The position numbers were made by a program, and so were the translations under genes. The notes beneath the pieces are model-generated. The model saw nothing but the letters and a program-made list of their open reading frames with translations. It had not been told where the DNA came from and made no database searches. Shown here one piece after another: positions 28,733-38,777 of a stretch of DNA of 64,000 bases (within the stretch, counting starts at the first letter, position 1; every line of letters begins with the position of its first letter). Origin of the DNA: Pseudoalteromonas sp. MSK9-3 (GTDB lineage Bacteria > Pseudomonadota > Gammaproteobacteria > Enterobacterales > Alteromonadaceae); assembly GCF_003590335.1 (NCBI RefSeq), contig NZ_MIET01000046.1:124001-188000 (forward strand), in the 5' to 3' direction.

Positions 28733-31208
28733 CAAAAGCACAAATGTATGCGTCGTAAAACATTGGGAAGATGCGCCAAAGCTTGATGAGAGTACGCTAA
28801 ATGATGACTTAACACGTCATTTTTATTACACATTGGGGCGTGACCGTGTTGGTGAATCTCAATTGTATTTATATCATGCGTTGGCTCTGACGATTAAAGA
28901 CAGAATGGTTGCACGGTGCAGGGCAACCAATTTACATTTGACGTCGAAAAAAACTAGAAAAGCGGCCTATTTATCACTCGAGTTTTTAATGGGTAGAGCA
29001 TTAGGCAATGCGGTACTTAATCTTGATTTGCAAGACTCAACCGCAGAAGCGTTAAAGCAGTATTGTAGCGAGTTAGAAGTTGTTGCTGAGGCTGAACATG
29101 ATGCGGGGCTTGGTAATGGCGGGTTAGGTCGGTTAGCCGCCTGTTTCTTAGATAGTTGTGCGAGCCTTGCGTTACCCGTGGTTGGCTATGGGATCAGATA
29201 TGAATATGGCATGTTTAATCAGAGTATTGAAAAAGGGCATCAAATTGAGCAGCCAGATAACTGGTTACGAGAAGGTCATCCGTGGGAGTTAAGTGCACCA
29301 GACCAAGCTTGTAGAATTAAGTTTTTCGGACGTGTAGAGAGTTATAAAGACAAGCAAGGTAAAGATATAAGATGCTGGGTTGATTCTCAAGATGTTTTGG
29401 CTGTGCCGTATGACGTACCAATTCCAGGCTATAAAAATGGTGTGGTCAATACGTTAAGGCTTTGGAAGTCGGAAGCAACCGATGAATTTGACTTGAATGA
29501 ATTCAATGCAGGTAGTTACTCAGAAGCTGTGGCACGAAAGAACATGGCTGAACAAATCACTATGGTGCTGTATCCAAACGACAGCAGTGAAAATGGTAAA
29601 GAACTCAGGTTACGTCAGCAGTACTTTTTATCGAGTGCTAGTTTACAAGATGTGTTGAATAAGTGGGTGAACCAATACGGCGCTGATTTTTCAGACTTTG
29701 CTGATTACCATGTCTTTCAACTCAATGACACGCATCCTAGTATTGCCGTTGCTGAATTGATGAGATTGTTAGTTGACGAATATGAGGTGGAGTGGGACAG
29801 AGCCTGGGGGATAACGACCAGTACTATGGCGTATACCAACCATACTTTGCTACCAGAAGCGTTAGAACGTTGGTCTGTGCCGCTATTTAGTAAGTTATTG
29901 CCTAGATTATTAGAGATTATTTATGAGATAAATGCTCGCTTCTTAGCGGAAGTCGCATTGCAATGGCCAGGGGATGTTGATAAACAGAGAGAGTTATCTC
30001 TAATTGAAGAGGGGGATGTCCCTCAGGTGAGAATGGCTTACTTAGCTATTGTTGGTAGCTATTCCGTCAATGGGGTCGCAGCCCTTCATACCCAATTACT
30101 CAAAGCGGGTTTGTTTAAAACTTTTAACCAATTATGGCCTGAAAAGTTTAATAATAAAACAAATGGCGTGACGCCTCGACGTTGGTTAGCACACTGTAAT
30201 CCTAAATTAAGTGCATTAATATCTGAAAAGATAGGTAATGAATGGGTGGCAGACTTTGCTCAAATAGAAAAAATTAGACGTTATTATGATGACACTTCGT
30301 TTCATAAGAAATGGCGAAAAGTTAAATTAGAAAATAAAGTACAACTAACCAACTTGGTCAAGTCCAGATGTGGGGTGGAGTTTGACCCGACGATGATGTT
30401 TGACGTACAAGTAAAGCGTATTCATGAGTATAAGCGCCAACTCCTTAATATATTGCATGTAATTCACCTCTATGACCGAATATGTGCTGGAGATACACAA
30501 GGTATGACTCCCCGATGTGTCTTGATTGGAGGAAAGGCTGCACCAGGTTATTACATGGCAAAAAAAGTCATTAAGCTTATAAATAATGTGGCTGATGTCA
30601 TCAATCAGGATAAACGCGCAGCGTCATTACTAAGAGTTGCCTTTTTACCTAATTATAACGTCACAGCAATGGAAACCATTTGTGCCGCGACTGATTTATC
30701 AGAGCAAATATCGACTGCTGGTAAAGAAGCGTCAGGGACAGGTAACATGAAGTTTATGATGAATGGCGCAATAACTATTGGTACGTTAGATGGCGCTAAT
30801 ATTGAAATTAGAGAACAAGTAGGTGCAGATAACTTTTTCTTGTTCGGTGCACAAGCAGAGCAAACAGATCAAATCCGCAGCACATATGACCCAGTCTCTA
30901 TTATCACAAAAGATGAACGATTACAGCGTGTCATGACACTGCTGGAAAGTGGGCATTTCAATCTATTTGAACCTCATATTTTTGACGATGTTATTAATGC
31001 GATTAAATGTCCTACCGATCCATGGTTGGTTGCTTATGACTTTGCCAGCTATATCGATGCTCAAAGTCTCGCATCGCAAACTTACCAAGATGAAAAAACA
31101 TGGACTCGCATCAGCATATTAAACACTGCGGCCAGTGGAACTTTTTCCAGTGATCGTACTATTTCGCAATATAGTAATGAAATTTGGCGACTTGAGCCAA
31201 TGCAATAG
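28725..31208 (+). CDS. glgP: Glycogen phosphorylase
   Basis: An 827-residue GT35 phosphorylase that releases glucose-1-phosphate from glycogen ends. The PLP-binding lysine is Lys676 in GTGNMKFMMNGA, equivalent to Lys680 of the muscle enzyme. Other family segments are AYLSLEFLMGRALGNA, GLGNGGLGRLAACFLDS and VKRIHEYKRQLLN. A GAGGGA ribosome site inside the end of glgX precedes the ATG. No regulatory Ser14-type extension is visible, as usual in bacteria. Confidence 0.96.
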   Translation: MANKSTNVCVVKHWEDAPKLDESTLNDDLTRHFYYTLGRDRVGESQLYLYHALALTIKDRMVARCRATNLHLTSKKTRKAAYLSLEFLMGRALGNAVLNLDLQDSTAEALKQYCSELEVVAEAEHDAGLGNGGLGRLAACFLDSCASLALPVVGYGIRYEYGMFNQSIEKGHQIEQPDNWLREGHPWELSAPDQACRIKFFGRVESYKDKQGKDIRCWVDSQDVLAVPYDVPIPGYKNGVVNTLRLWKSEATDEFDLNEFNAGSYSEAVARKNMAEQITMVLYPNDSSENGKELRLRQQYFLSSASLQDVLNKWVNQYGADFSDFADYHVFQLNDTHPSIAVAELMRLLVDEYEVEWDRAWGITTSTMAYTNHTLLPEALERWSVPLFSKLLPRLLEIIYEINARFLAEVALQWPGDVDKQRELSLIEEGDVPQVRMAYLAIVGSYSVNGVAALHTQLLKAGLFKTFNQLWPEKFNNKTNGVTPRRWLAHCNPKLSALISEKIGNEWVADFAQIEKIRRYYDDTSFHKKWRKVKLENKVQLTNLVKSRCGVEFDPTMMFDVQVKRIHEYKRQLLNILHVIHLYDRICAGDTQGMTPRCVLIGGKAAPGYYMAKKVIKLINNVADVINQDKRAASLLRVAFLPNYNVTAMETICAATDLSEQISTAGKEASGTGNMKFMMNGAITIGTLDGANIEIREQVGADNFFLFGAQAEQTDQIRSTYDPVSIITKDERLQRVMTLLESGHFNLFEPHIFDDVINAIKCPTDPWLVAYDFASYIDAQSLASQTYQDEKTWTRISILNTAASGTFSSDRTISQYSNEIWRLEPMQ

Positions 31209-31240
31209 CCCAGCAAAACAAGGATATATGGAGAAGATGA

Positions 31241-32539
31241 ATGCCTAGTTACGCAAATCGCTACATAAGTAGCTTAACAAGAGAAACATACGCCCTTATT
31301 TTGGCTGGTGGCCGAGGTTCACGGTTGCACGAATTAACTAACTGGCGTGCGAAACCGGCGGTTTACTTTGGCGGTAAACACCGAATAATAGACTTTCCGT
31401 TGTCGAATTGTATCAATTCAGGGATCCGTCGTGTTGGCATTGCAACTCAGTATAAATCGCACTCTTTGATCCGCCATGTGAATAGAGCATGGGGACACTT
31501 CAAAAAAGAGCTTGGTGAATCAGTCGAAATCTTACCGGCATCTCAACGATACGGTGATGAATGGTACTGTGGTACTGCAGATGCTGTATTTCAAAATATG
31601 GATATAATTCGTCATGAGTTACCGAAATATGTGATGATTTTGTCAGGAGATCATGTTTATCGAATGGACTATGGTGCTTTGCTCGCTAAACATGTTGAAA
31701 CGGGCGCTGATATGACTGTGTGTTGTATTGAAGTGGAATGTGAAGAAGCTGCAAATACCTTTGGCGTCATGACCGTGGATAAAGATAAACGTGTTAGACG
31801 CTTTGATGAAAAGCCTGCTGAACCGTCTTCTATTCCCGGCAAAGATGGCATTTGTTTAGCGTCGATGGGTAATTACGTTTTCAATACTGAGTTTTTGTTT
31901 GAGCAGTTAAAACAAGATGCTGAACGTGAAGGGTCAGGCCGTGATTTTGGTCATGATATTATTCCTGCGATCATTGAAGAACATAATGTTTTCGCTTTTC
32001 CGTTTAGAGATCCTAGTCATGAAGGGCAACCATACTGGCGTGACGTTGGTACAATTGATTCATTTTGGGAAGCGAACATGGAGCTAGTATCTCCAGAACC
32101 CCAATTAGATTTGTATGACCCTACCTGGCCGATATGGACATATCAAGAGCAGCTCCCTCCTGCTAAATTCATTTTTGACGATGAAGAACGCCGAGGGATG
32201 GCTGTGGATTCAACCGTTTCTGGAGGGTGCATTATATCAGGGTCAGTGGTACGTCGCTCGCTTTTGTTTTCGAATGTTCATGTTCACTCTTTTTGTGAAA
32301 TCGAAGGAGCGGTGTTACTACCTGGGGCTATTGTAGAAAGGCATTGTAAGATTCGTAATGCAATAGTTGATCGCGGGTGTCATTTACCTGAAGGGCTGGT
32401 CATTGGATTTGATGCAGAGGAAGATCGTAAAAATGGCTTCAGAGTATCGAATAAAGGGATTGTATTGGTGACGCGTGAAATGCTCGTGGCGTATAATCAG
32501 CGCAAAGAACAAGAAGCTGATAAGCTTAAAACAGCGTAG
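31241..32539 (+). CDS. glgC: Glucose-1-phosphate adenylyltransferase (ADP-glucose pyrophosphorylase)
   Basis: A 432-residue enzyme that makes ADP-glucose from glucose-1-phosphate and ATP, the committed step of glycogen synthesis. The nucleotide-binding start [15 protein letters not shown] is followed by the activator-region lysine in [22 protein letters not shown], then [22 protein letters not shown] and a left-handed beta-helix C-terminus with [17 protein letters not shown] site precedes the ATG. It is 32 bases downstream of glgP, the widest gap inside the operon. Confidence 0.96.
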   Translation: MPSYANRYISSLTRETYALILAGGRGSRLHELTNWRAKPAVYFGGKHRIIDFPLSNCINSGIRRVGIATQYKSHSLIRHVNRAWGHFKKELGESVEILPASQRYGDEWYCGTADAVFQNMDIIRHELPKYVMILSGDHVYRMDYGALLAKHVETGADMTVCCIEVECEEAANTFGVMTVDKDKRVRRFDEKPAEPSSIPGKDGICLASMGNYVFNTEFLFEQLKQDAEREGSGRDFGHDIIPAIIEEHNVFAFPFRDPSHEGQPYWRDVGTIDSFWEANMELVSPEPQLDLYDPTWPIWTYQEQLPPAKFIFDDEERRGMAVDSTVSGGCIISGSVVRRSLLFSNVHVHSFCEIEGAVLLPGAIVERHCKIRNAIVDRGCHLPEGLVIGFDAEEDRKNGFRVSNKGIVLVTREMLVAYNQRKEQEADKLKTA

Positions 32540-32550
32540 TAAGGCAAATT

Positions 32551-34092
32551 ATGCGGGTATTAATGGTGGCAGCGGAAAATGACCGTCTGCCAAATTGTAA
32601 AGTTGGGGGCGTTGCGGATGTTATTCGTGACATCCCATATGCTTTGGCAAAGCATCAAGTTGAGACACTTGTGGTAGTTCCCGACTATGGTCAGCCTGAA
32701 TTGAATCGTAATTTTGTCGGTGACATTGCTGTACCATTTCGACAGCATCTAGAAACTGCGACATTATGGGAAGTGGAACAAGCTGATGGTGTTATCCAGT
32801 TTGTGATTTCGCATTCTTTGTTTAGTGAACATGGTGGGGCTGTTTACTGTAATGATGATGGGCAGAGGCCATTTGCAACTGACGCGACGAAGTTCGCATT
32901 TTTCAGTGCAGCGGTGAGCGAAGCGATTGAGCATGGGCTATTTGGCCACTTAGATGTATTACATTTGCATGATTGGCATGCCGCATGTGTTGCTGTACTA
33001 AAAGAGTTTAGCCCGCGCTTTGTTAAACTTAAAATGTTGAAGACGGTCTACACAGTGCATAACTTAGCTCTGCAAGGGATCAGACCTTTTAATCATGATG
33101 ACTCAAGTTTAGAGGCCTGGTTTCCTACGTTAAGCTACGACGGTCAAGTGTTATGCGACCATCAATATCCACATTGTTTTAACCCAATGCGCAGTGCTAT
33201 CACGCTATGCGATAAAGTACATGTTGTATCTCCAAATTATTCTGAAGAAGTACTGCGTAGCAGTGAACCCGACAGAGGTTTTTTTGGGGGAGAAGGGTTA
33301 GAACATGATATGCAGATAGCCAATCGGTACGGCAAGCTCATTGGTATTTTAAATGGGTGTGAATATCCGCAAGAGAGGAGTATTTTCAAGCCTAACGTAA
33401 CTGAATTTTTGAATGCGAGTGAACGGACACTATTTGTTTGGATGGCAAGAACACAGCAATTAACATCCAGTCATTATATCGCGCATCAACGGGTTAAATC
33501 GTGGTTAACGACACCTTCTTCAGGACCGCTTATCACAAGTGTTGGGCGGTTGACCGATCAAAAAGCGTTGCTGTTGCGCCAAGCAACAGAGGCCGGGATT
33601 GTTCTCGATGAATTAGCGAAAATTACAGCGCGAAGTTCTGGGCGTTTGATTGTGCTTGGTTCGGGCGATGCGCACTTAGAATATGTGTTTACTCAAGCTA
33701 TGGCGCGTAACGAAAATTTGCTGTTTTTAAATGGCTATGGACAGTCTCTGGGCGATATGTTGTATGATATTGGAGACTTATTTTTGATGCCAAGCTCTTT
33801 TGAGCCATGCGGTATAAGTCAGATGCTGGCCATGCGCTCTGGGCAGCCTTGTTTAGTGCATCAGGTTGGTGGCCTCAGCGATACCGTTGCACACCTCGAA
33901 AGTGGCTTTGTGTTTTCGGGAGAAGATTTGCATCAGCAGAAAGCGCAGCTGCTGAACATGTTCACTCAAGCATTAGAGTTATACGATAATGATATTAATC
34001 GATATGACCAAATACGTGACGGTGCACAAGCAAAAAGATTTGAATGGGATAATGTGGCATTGAGTTACATCAATAGCTTATATACACATTAA
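32551..34092 (+). CDS. glgA: Glycogen synthase (GT5, ADP-glucose dependent)
   Basis: A 513-residue GT-B fold glycosyltransferase that adds glucose from ADP-glucose to glycogen ends. The donor-binding KxGG loop is KVGG at 17-20, in a KVGGVADVIRDIPYAL context, rather than the KTGGLADV of E. coli GlgA. The C-terminal ExxxxxxxE motif region is FEPCGISQMLAMRSG near 417. This variant N-terminus is known in other gammaproteobacterial GlgA proteins, so I still call it GlgA. It is last in the operon, 11 bases after glgC, and a strong terminator follows. Confidence 0.9.
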   Translation: MRVLMVAAENDRLPNCKVGGVADVIRDIPYALAKHQVETLVVVPDYGQPELNRNFVGDIAVPFRQHLETATLWEVEQADGVIQFVISHSLFSEHGGAVYCNDDGQRPFATDATKFAFFSAAVSEAIEHGLFGHLDVLHLHDWHAACVAVLKEFSPRFVKLKMLKTVYTVHNLALQGIRPFNHDDSSLEAWFPTLSYDGQVLCDHQYPHCFNPMRSAITLCDKVHVVSPNYSEEVLRSSEPDRGFFGGEGLEHDMQIANRYGKLIGILNGCEYPQERSIFKPNVTEFLNASERTLFVWMARTQQLTSSHYIAHQRVKSWLTTPSSGPLITSVGRLTDQKALLLRQATEAGIVLDELAKITARSSGRLIVLGSGDAHLEYVFTQAMARNENLLFLNGYGQSLGDMLYDIGDLFLMPSSFEPCGISQMLAMRSGQPCLVHQVGGLSDTVAHLESGFVFSGEDLHQQKAQLLNMFTQALELYDNDINRYDQIRDGAQAKRFEWDNVALSYINSLYTH

Positions 34093-34116
34093 GCACTCGA
34101 GCTTTAGTAATTTTTT

Positions 34117-34143
34117 AAAAAGCAGGCGATTCGCCTGCTTTTT
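34117..34143 (+). terminator. Intrinsic terminator of the glycogen operon
   Basis: An 11-bp stem (34117-34127 with 34133-34143), loop GATTC, and a T-run that forms the end of the stem, 24 bases past the glgA stop. Confidence 0.9.
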
Positions 34144-34293
34144 GCATTTGTACTGCTATATTTACTTCATGGTGCAATTTTGTTGAGTAATCTCTTTGTT
34201 CTATATGAATTTTAATCATTTATGGTTAAAATAATATTAATATTACAGACCAAAGTGCTATCTCCTGGGTAGTGTGCAGCAAGGAGCCACCAT

Positions 34294-35511
34294 TTGAAGG
34301 TATTTGTAGCTAGGCAAGCTATTTTTAATAGAAAGAAACAGGTCGTGGCATACGAGTTGTTATTTCGTGATGGAACAAGTAACAGTTTTCCTAATGTAAG
34401 CGACGATGCTGCAACCGCAAAACTTATCATGGACAATCAATTAAACCTTGGCACGCGTTATCTGACGTCTGGGAAAAAGGCACTTATTAATATAGGACCT
34501 GATTCTTTAACAAAGGAATTAGCTCAATTCTTGCCCGCTCATGACGTTATTTTAGAGCTATTAGAAACCATAGAACCGACAATTGAAAACTATGAATATG
34601 TCAGAGAGTTGTTCCATAACAACTATAGACTCGCACTAGACGATTTTGAGTATACCAAAGAGTGGGAACCATTTCTTAAGCTCGTTCGATTAGTCAAATT
34701 CGATATTATGCAAAACCCATTGGCGTCTATAGAAGATCTAGTTGATAATTTTAAGCAACGAAAAAATATGAAATTATTAGCGGAAAAAGTAGAAACCGAA
34801 GAAGAGTTTTTACAAGCAAAAAGTATGGGGTTTCATTTTTTTCAGGGGTATTTTTTCGCAAAGCCTAGAGTGATTGAACAAAATGACATTGAAATTAACT
34901 ATGCGGTCGCTATGTTAATTTATGCGGAGGTGCTTAAGCCGCATATGAATATGTCAAGGGTGGCTGAGTTGTTTGCACAAGATACGGCGCTTGCTTATAA
35001 GCTGTTACGGTTACTAAACTCTGGCGTTTTTCCAATAAAAAACAAAATAGAGTCGTTAAAGCAGGCCTTGGTTTATTTGGGTAACGAGCGAACAAAAAAG
35101 TTCGTTGGGTTAATTATGACAGCCCATATTGCAGAAGGTAAGCCTACAGAATTGACAAGGCTCAGTATTGTTCGGTCAAGATTTTGTGAGTTAATTGCTA
35201 AAAAGCTCAGCCCGAATATAGCAGGAATGAGCTTTTTAACGGGGCTCTTTTCTTTATTAGACGCTATTTTAGATAAGCCAATGAACCAAGTCGTAACGCG
35301 ATTACCTTTTCCTGAACCGCTAAAAGAGGCTTTGATTGGTGAGCCTAATTCACTGTATTATATATTGAATGTTGTAAGAGCGTACGAGTCTGGTAGTTGG
35401 TGGCAACTACAAGAAGCATGTACATTGATCAACATGGAGGACGATTGTTTACCAGAATTCCATGCCTCAGCAATAAGTTGGGCAGATATGTATAAAGATA
35501 GAGTTGGTTAA
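34294..35511 (+). CDS. EAL-HDOD signalling protein with a degenerate EAL motif
   Basis: A 405-residue cytosolic protein with an N-terminal EAL-like domain (about 1-190) and a C-terminal HDOD domain (about 200-390), the layout of Vibrio CdgJ and B. subtilis YuxH. The EAL motif reads ELL at 21-23 (YELLFRDG), and the metal-binding DDF is kept in LALDDFEY while the rest of the catalytic set is poor, so it is probably a c-di-GMP-responsive or protein-binding regulator rather than a phosphodiesterase. The start is a TTG, supported by an AAGGAG site 7 bases upstream. It overlaps the DUF418 gene start by one base. Confidence 0.88.
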   Translation: MKVFVARQAIFNRKKQVVAYELLFRDGTSNSFPNVSDDAATAKLIMDNQLNLGTRYLTSGKKALINIGPDSLTKELAQFLPAHDVILELLETIEPTIENYEYVRELFHNNYRLALDDFEYTKEWEPFLKLVRLVKFDIMQNPLASIEDLVDNFKQRKNMKLLAEKVETEEEFLQAKSMGFHFFQGYFFAKPRVIEQNDIEINYAVAMLIYAEVLKPHMNMSRVAELFAQDTALAYKLLRLLNSGVFPIKNKIESLKQALVYLGNERTKKFVGLIMTAHIAEGKPTELTRLSIVRSRFCELIAKKLSPNIAGMSFLTGLFSLLDAILDKPMNQVVTRLPFPEPLKEALIGEPNSLYYILNVVRAYESGSWWQLQEACTLINMEDDCLPEFHASAISWADMYKDRVG

Positions 35512-36614
35512 TGCAAAGAAATACAAATTTAGATGTTATACGAGGTATTGCTGTATTAGGGCTCTTATTTCTCAATATATACTATTTTGCAATTTTTGAG
35601 ACCGGATATATAAACTTAGCCATCGTTCCCTTATCAGACACTGTAATCGATTGGATGAATGCGCTGTTGTTTGATGGACGTTTTAGAAGTTTATTTTGTT
35701 TATTGTTTGGTGCTGCTTTATACATTCAAATTGAAAAATACAAAGATATAGAAAAAATAAAAACGCGCTTGTTTTGGATCGTGGTATTCGGCCTGCTACA
35801 TGGCTACTTACTTTGGCCCGGAGATATATTAGTGACGTATGGGCTAGCAGGTTATTTGGCCGTGAAGTATCTTGAGGTAAGTGACCGTAAATTGATGTTA
35901 CATGGTGTAGCGTATGGGGTGGGTGGTGTTACCATGATGCTGTTACTCGGTTCAATTGATATTGCTGAGCCTGTGATTAGAGGAAGTGAGGCATATTATA
36001 AGGTGATTGATGATTTACCCCGAGATGCACTTGGCCATTTTATTCATAATGGCGTGTTCTATTCAATAATGTTGTTAGTTACGCCTTTGATAACGCTTTG
36101 GTACAGCCTTGGTATAATGCTCGCTGGAATATACTGTTTTAAAACCGGGGTATTTGACGTTGGTTTGCCAAAAAGGCTAGTGCCTCTGGCCTGGTTAATT
36201 GTCGTGCTATTATCGATTGTAACTATGTATCTCAAAGTCATTAATATATACGCATTATCTGTATTACTAGATAGTGTCATTTGGTTGAATGCATTTGTTT
36301 GTGCCTTATTAATGATACATGGGGTGGTTAGGTTGAGACTGAAAGGGTTTACTTTCAGGTGGCTGCAAGGTGTAGGCAGGCTAGCTTTGACTTGCTATAT
36401 TTCTCAATCATTATTAGCCGTTAGCTTTTTTTACTGGTTAGCACCAAGTGCCTATGAGCAATACACACGAGTAGAGTACTTTGCCGTTGCGGTGTTGTTG
36501 ACTTTGATCCAGCTCCTATTGGCACCGATATATTTACGATTTTTTAGTCAGGGCCCGCTTGAGTATATGCTTCGAAAACTATGTGCTATGAAGCAAGAGA
36601 GGCAGTATGTTTAA
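35511..36614 (+). CDS. DUF418 (YeiB-like) multi-pass membrane protein
   Basis: A 367-residue inner-membrane protein with about nine or ten predicted helices. The N-terminal NLDVIRGIAVLGLLFLNI and the R-rich turn FDGRFRSLFCLLFGAAL are typical of DUF418/YeiB proteins, a branch of the acyltransferase-3-like superfamily of unknown function. The late segment VGRLALTCYISQSLL is also family-like. It starts on the last base of the EAL-HDOD stop codon and its end overlaps the next gene by 8 bases, so the three genes form an operon. Confidence 0.85.
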   Translation: MQRNTNLDVIRGIAVLGLLFLNIYYFAIFETGYINLAIVPLSDTVIDWMNALLFDGRFRSLFCLLFGAALYIQIEKYKDIEKIKTRLFWIVVFGLLHGYLLWPGDILVTYGLAGYLAVKYLEVSDRKLMLHGVAYGVGGVTMMLLLGSIDIAEPVIRGSEAYYKVIDDLPRDALGHFIHNGVFYSIMLLVTPLITLWYSLGIMLAGIYCFKTGVFDVGLPKRLVPLAWLIVVLLSIVTMYLKVINIYALSVLLDSVIWLNAFVCALLMIHGVVRLRLKGFTFRWLQGVGRLALTCYISQSLLAVSFFYWLAPSAYEQYTRVEYFAVAVLLTLIQLLLAPIYLRFFSQGPLEYMLRKLCAMKQERQYV

Positions 36615-37692
36615 GATAATTGGACGAGTTTTATTGATTTTTTTGTTAGTAACCGTGGCGATGGGTGCAAAAGCAAAAAGTGATTTTTCTGTGTTGTTTG
36701 TTAACCCATCTGTGTCTGGTGAACCCTTTTGGCAAAAAGTACAAACCATTACGGAGCAAACGGCTTCCCAGCTAAATATAAAAATTGACACAATATATGG
36801 AGAAGGAAATAGGCATATTCAGTTGGCTGAGTTAAAGAAATATTTAAGCTATCGTGCGACACCTGATTACGTTATTTTAATGAACTACCCAGGGGGGGCT
36901 GAAGCAACCCTTGATCTGTTGAACAAATATGGAATTAATTTTATAACGTTAGAACAAACAATTACTGGGCCAGAAAGAAGCTCTATAGGTATGCCGAAAG
37001 GGCGCTATAAGACGTGGCTTGGTGAAGTTTATCATGATAATTACGATGCCGGTTGGCGTTTGGCTGAAGCGTTGGTCAATGACACAGGCTTAGCAAAAGG
37101 TGATATAGCGGCATTGATAATAAACGGTCACTATGGGTCTGAGTCTGATGTGAGAAGCGAAGGGGCAAATGATTTTTTTGCTAAGCAAAAAATTACAGTA
37201 CATCAACAAGTACATGCCAGCTGGTCAAAAGAGCAAGCGTATGACAAAACAAAAAAGCTGTTATCTCGTTATCCAAATACCAATTTAATATGGACGGCAT
37301 CTGATTTAATGGCAATGGGCGCTTTAACAGGAGTGAAAGCGTCTAAATTGGAGCATTCAGTGGCAATTGGTGGATTTGATTGGCTAGGGGATGCGATAGA
37401 TCTTGTTGGTAATGGTGGGATGAGCGCGACAATTGGCGGCCACTTTATGATGGGAGGATGGGCGCTTGTCACCCTTAGCGACCACTTTCACAAACACCCA
37501 TTTTGGGTTGAAAATTCATCTTTAACTTTTAGGCTTGGCGTCATAAGTCGACAAAATTTGGATGATTACCGCTGGATAGTATATTCCCCTGATTGGTCTC
37601 TTATTGACTACAAAGCAATGAGTCTAATTGGTACAGATAAAGTTGACTATGGATTTAATTTATCACAGTTACAGCGAAGTGCAGAAAAATAG
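36607..37692 (+). CDS. Periplasmic substrate-binding protein (sugar type, orphan)
   Basis: A 361-residue secreted protein with a signal peptide at about 1-23 (RVLLIFLLVTVAMGAKAKS) and a periplasmic-binding fold of the LacI/RbsB kind: FSVLFVNPSVSGEPFWQKV, PDYVILMNYPGGAEA, ALIINGHYGSESDVRSEG, LIWTASDLMAMGAL and IGGFDWLGDAIDLV. No ABC ATPase or permease is present nearby, so it may work with a distant transporter or hand a signal to a membrane sensor. An AGAGAGG site lies 5 bases before the ATG; it overlaps the DUF418 gene by 8 bases. Ligand unknown. Confidence 0.85.
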   Translation: MFKIIGRVLLIFLLVTVAMGAKAKSDFSVLFVNPSVSGEPFWQKVQTITEQTASQLNIKIDTIYGEGNRHIQLAELKKYLSYRATPDYVILMNYPGGAEATLDLLNKYGINFITLEQTITGPERSSIGMPKGRYKTWLGEVYHDNYDAGWRLAEALVNDTGLAKGDIAALIINGHYGSESDVRSEGANDFFAKQKITVHQQVHASWSKEQAYDKTKKLLSRYPNTNLIWTASDLMAMGALTGVKASKLEHSVAIGGFDWLGDAIDLVGNGGMSATIGGHFMMGGWALVTLSDHFHKHPFWVENSSLTFRLGVISRQNLDDYRWIVYSPDWSLIDYKAMSLIGTDKVDYGFNLSQLQRSAEK

Positions 37693-37748
37693 GAAATTTA
37701 GTATCGGTTAGTTTAAAATACGTTTTTTTCTGTCGTTAAGAGTAAAAA

Positions 37749-38717
37749 GTGACACAATTAACCCGCCTAAATAAATATATAAGCGAAACGGGATTTTGCT
37801 CTCGTAGAGAAGCCGACAAACTCATAGAGTCAGGCAGAGTTAGGGTTAATAACGCTCAACCTGAAATGGGACAAAAAGTCAGTGATTTAGATGTCATCAC
37901 AGTAGATGGCAAGTCTTTGAAAGAAAAGCCAAAGCGCGTATATATTGCATATAATAAGCCGGTAGGCATAACATGTACGACTGAGCGTAAAATCAGAAGT
38001 AATATTGTAAATGCTATCAATTACCCCGAAAGAATTTTTCCAATTGGCCGATTAGACCGACCTTCAGAAGGCTTAATATTTTTAACCAATGAAGGTGACA
38101 TCGTTAACAAAATTTTGCGAGCCGGTAATAATCATGAAAAAGAGTATGTTGTATCGGTTGATAGACCTATCAACAGCCGTTTCATTGAGCGTATGGCGGG
38201 TGGCATCCCGATCCTTGATACGGTTACGAAAAAATGTCACGTTAAAAAAATAGGTGATAGAGAGTTTACTATTGTCTTAACGCAAGGTTTAAATCGCCAG
38301 ATCCGTCGAATGTGCGAGTACTTAGGTTACGAGGTGGTGACTCTAAAGCGTGTTCGCATCATGAACGTTAAATTAGACGGGTTGCGGTCAGGCCAATGGC
38401 GCCATTTAAGCGAAAGGGAAATGCATGAAATTAACAGCTCAATTGCGTCGTCGGCAAAAACAGAAGAAGGTTCGCTCGATCCTAATAAGAGGCCAGAAAG
38501 AAGCCTAAAAGCAGAATTACAGAGCTCTGCGGAAAAACCGAAGCAGCGAGATAAATCTGAATTCACCAAAAAGCATAAACCACAGAAAAATAGTGATAGG
38601 TCAAAAGAGCGTTTTAAAACAGATAAACCAGTTCAAAAGAGTCACAGAAATAGTAAGCCATCAGCGAATAGTAAGCCTGCACGCCGAAAAGGTGGCACGT
38701 TATCTTTGAAGAAGTAA
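37749..38717 (+). CDS. rluF: 23S rRNA pseudouridine synthase RluF
   Basis: A 322-residue protein with an N-terminal S4 RNA-binding domain (1-60, LNKYISETGFCSRREADKLI) and a pseudouridine synthase domain with the catalytic Asp in FPIGRLDRPSEGLIFLTN and the QGLNRQIRRMCEYLGY segment. It matches RluF, which modifies U2604 in the peptidyl transferase centre of E. coli 23S rRNA. The last 85 residues form a Lys/Ser/Pro-rich disordered tail not needed for catalysis. The start is GTG. It has its own upstream region of about 55 bases after the binding-protein gene. Confidence 0.9.
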   Translation: MTQLTRLNKYISETGFCSRREADKLIESGRVRVNNAQPEMGQKVSDLDVITVDGKSLKEKPKRVYIAYNKPVGITCTTERKIRSNIVNAINYPERIFPIGRLDRPSEGLIFLTNEGDIVNKILRAGNNHEKEYVVSVDRPINSRFIERMAGGIPILDTVTKKCHVKKIGDREFTIVLTQGLNRQIRRMCEYLGYEVVTLKRVRIMNVKLDGLRSGQWRHLSEREMHEINSSIASSAKTEEGSLDPNKRPERSLKAELQSSAEKPKQRDKSEFTKKHKPQKNSDRSKERFKTDKPVQKSHRNSKPSANSKPARRKGGTLSLKK

Positions 38718-38749
38718 TAAGTTATTTGGCAAAAAATAAACTACACAGT

Positions 38750-38777
38750 CAGTCAGAAGGGTCGACTCTTCTGACTG
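38750..38777 (+). terminator. Possible terminator after rluF
   Basis: A 10-bp stem (38750-38759 with 38768-38777) and an 8-base loop, 32 bases after the stop. The following bases are only modestly T-rich (TTAAATTGG), so it is a weak call. Confidence 0.5.
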
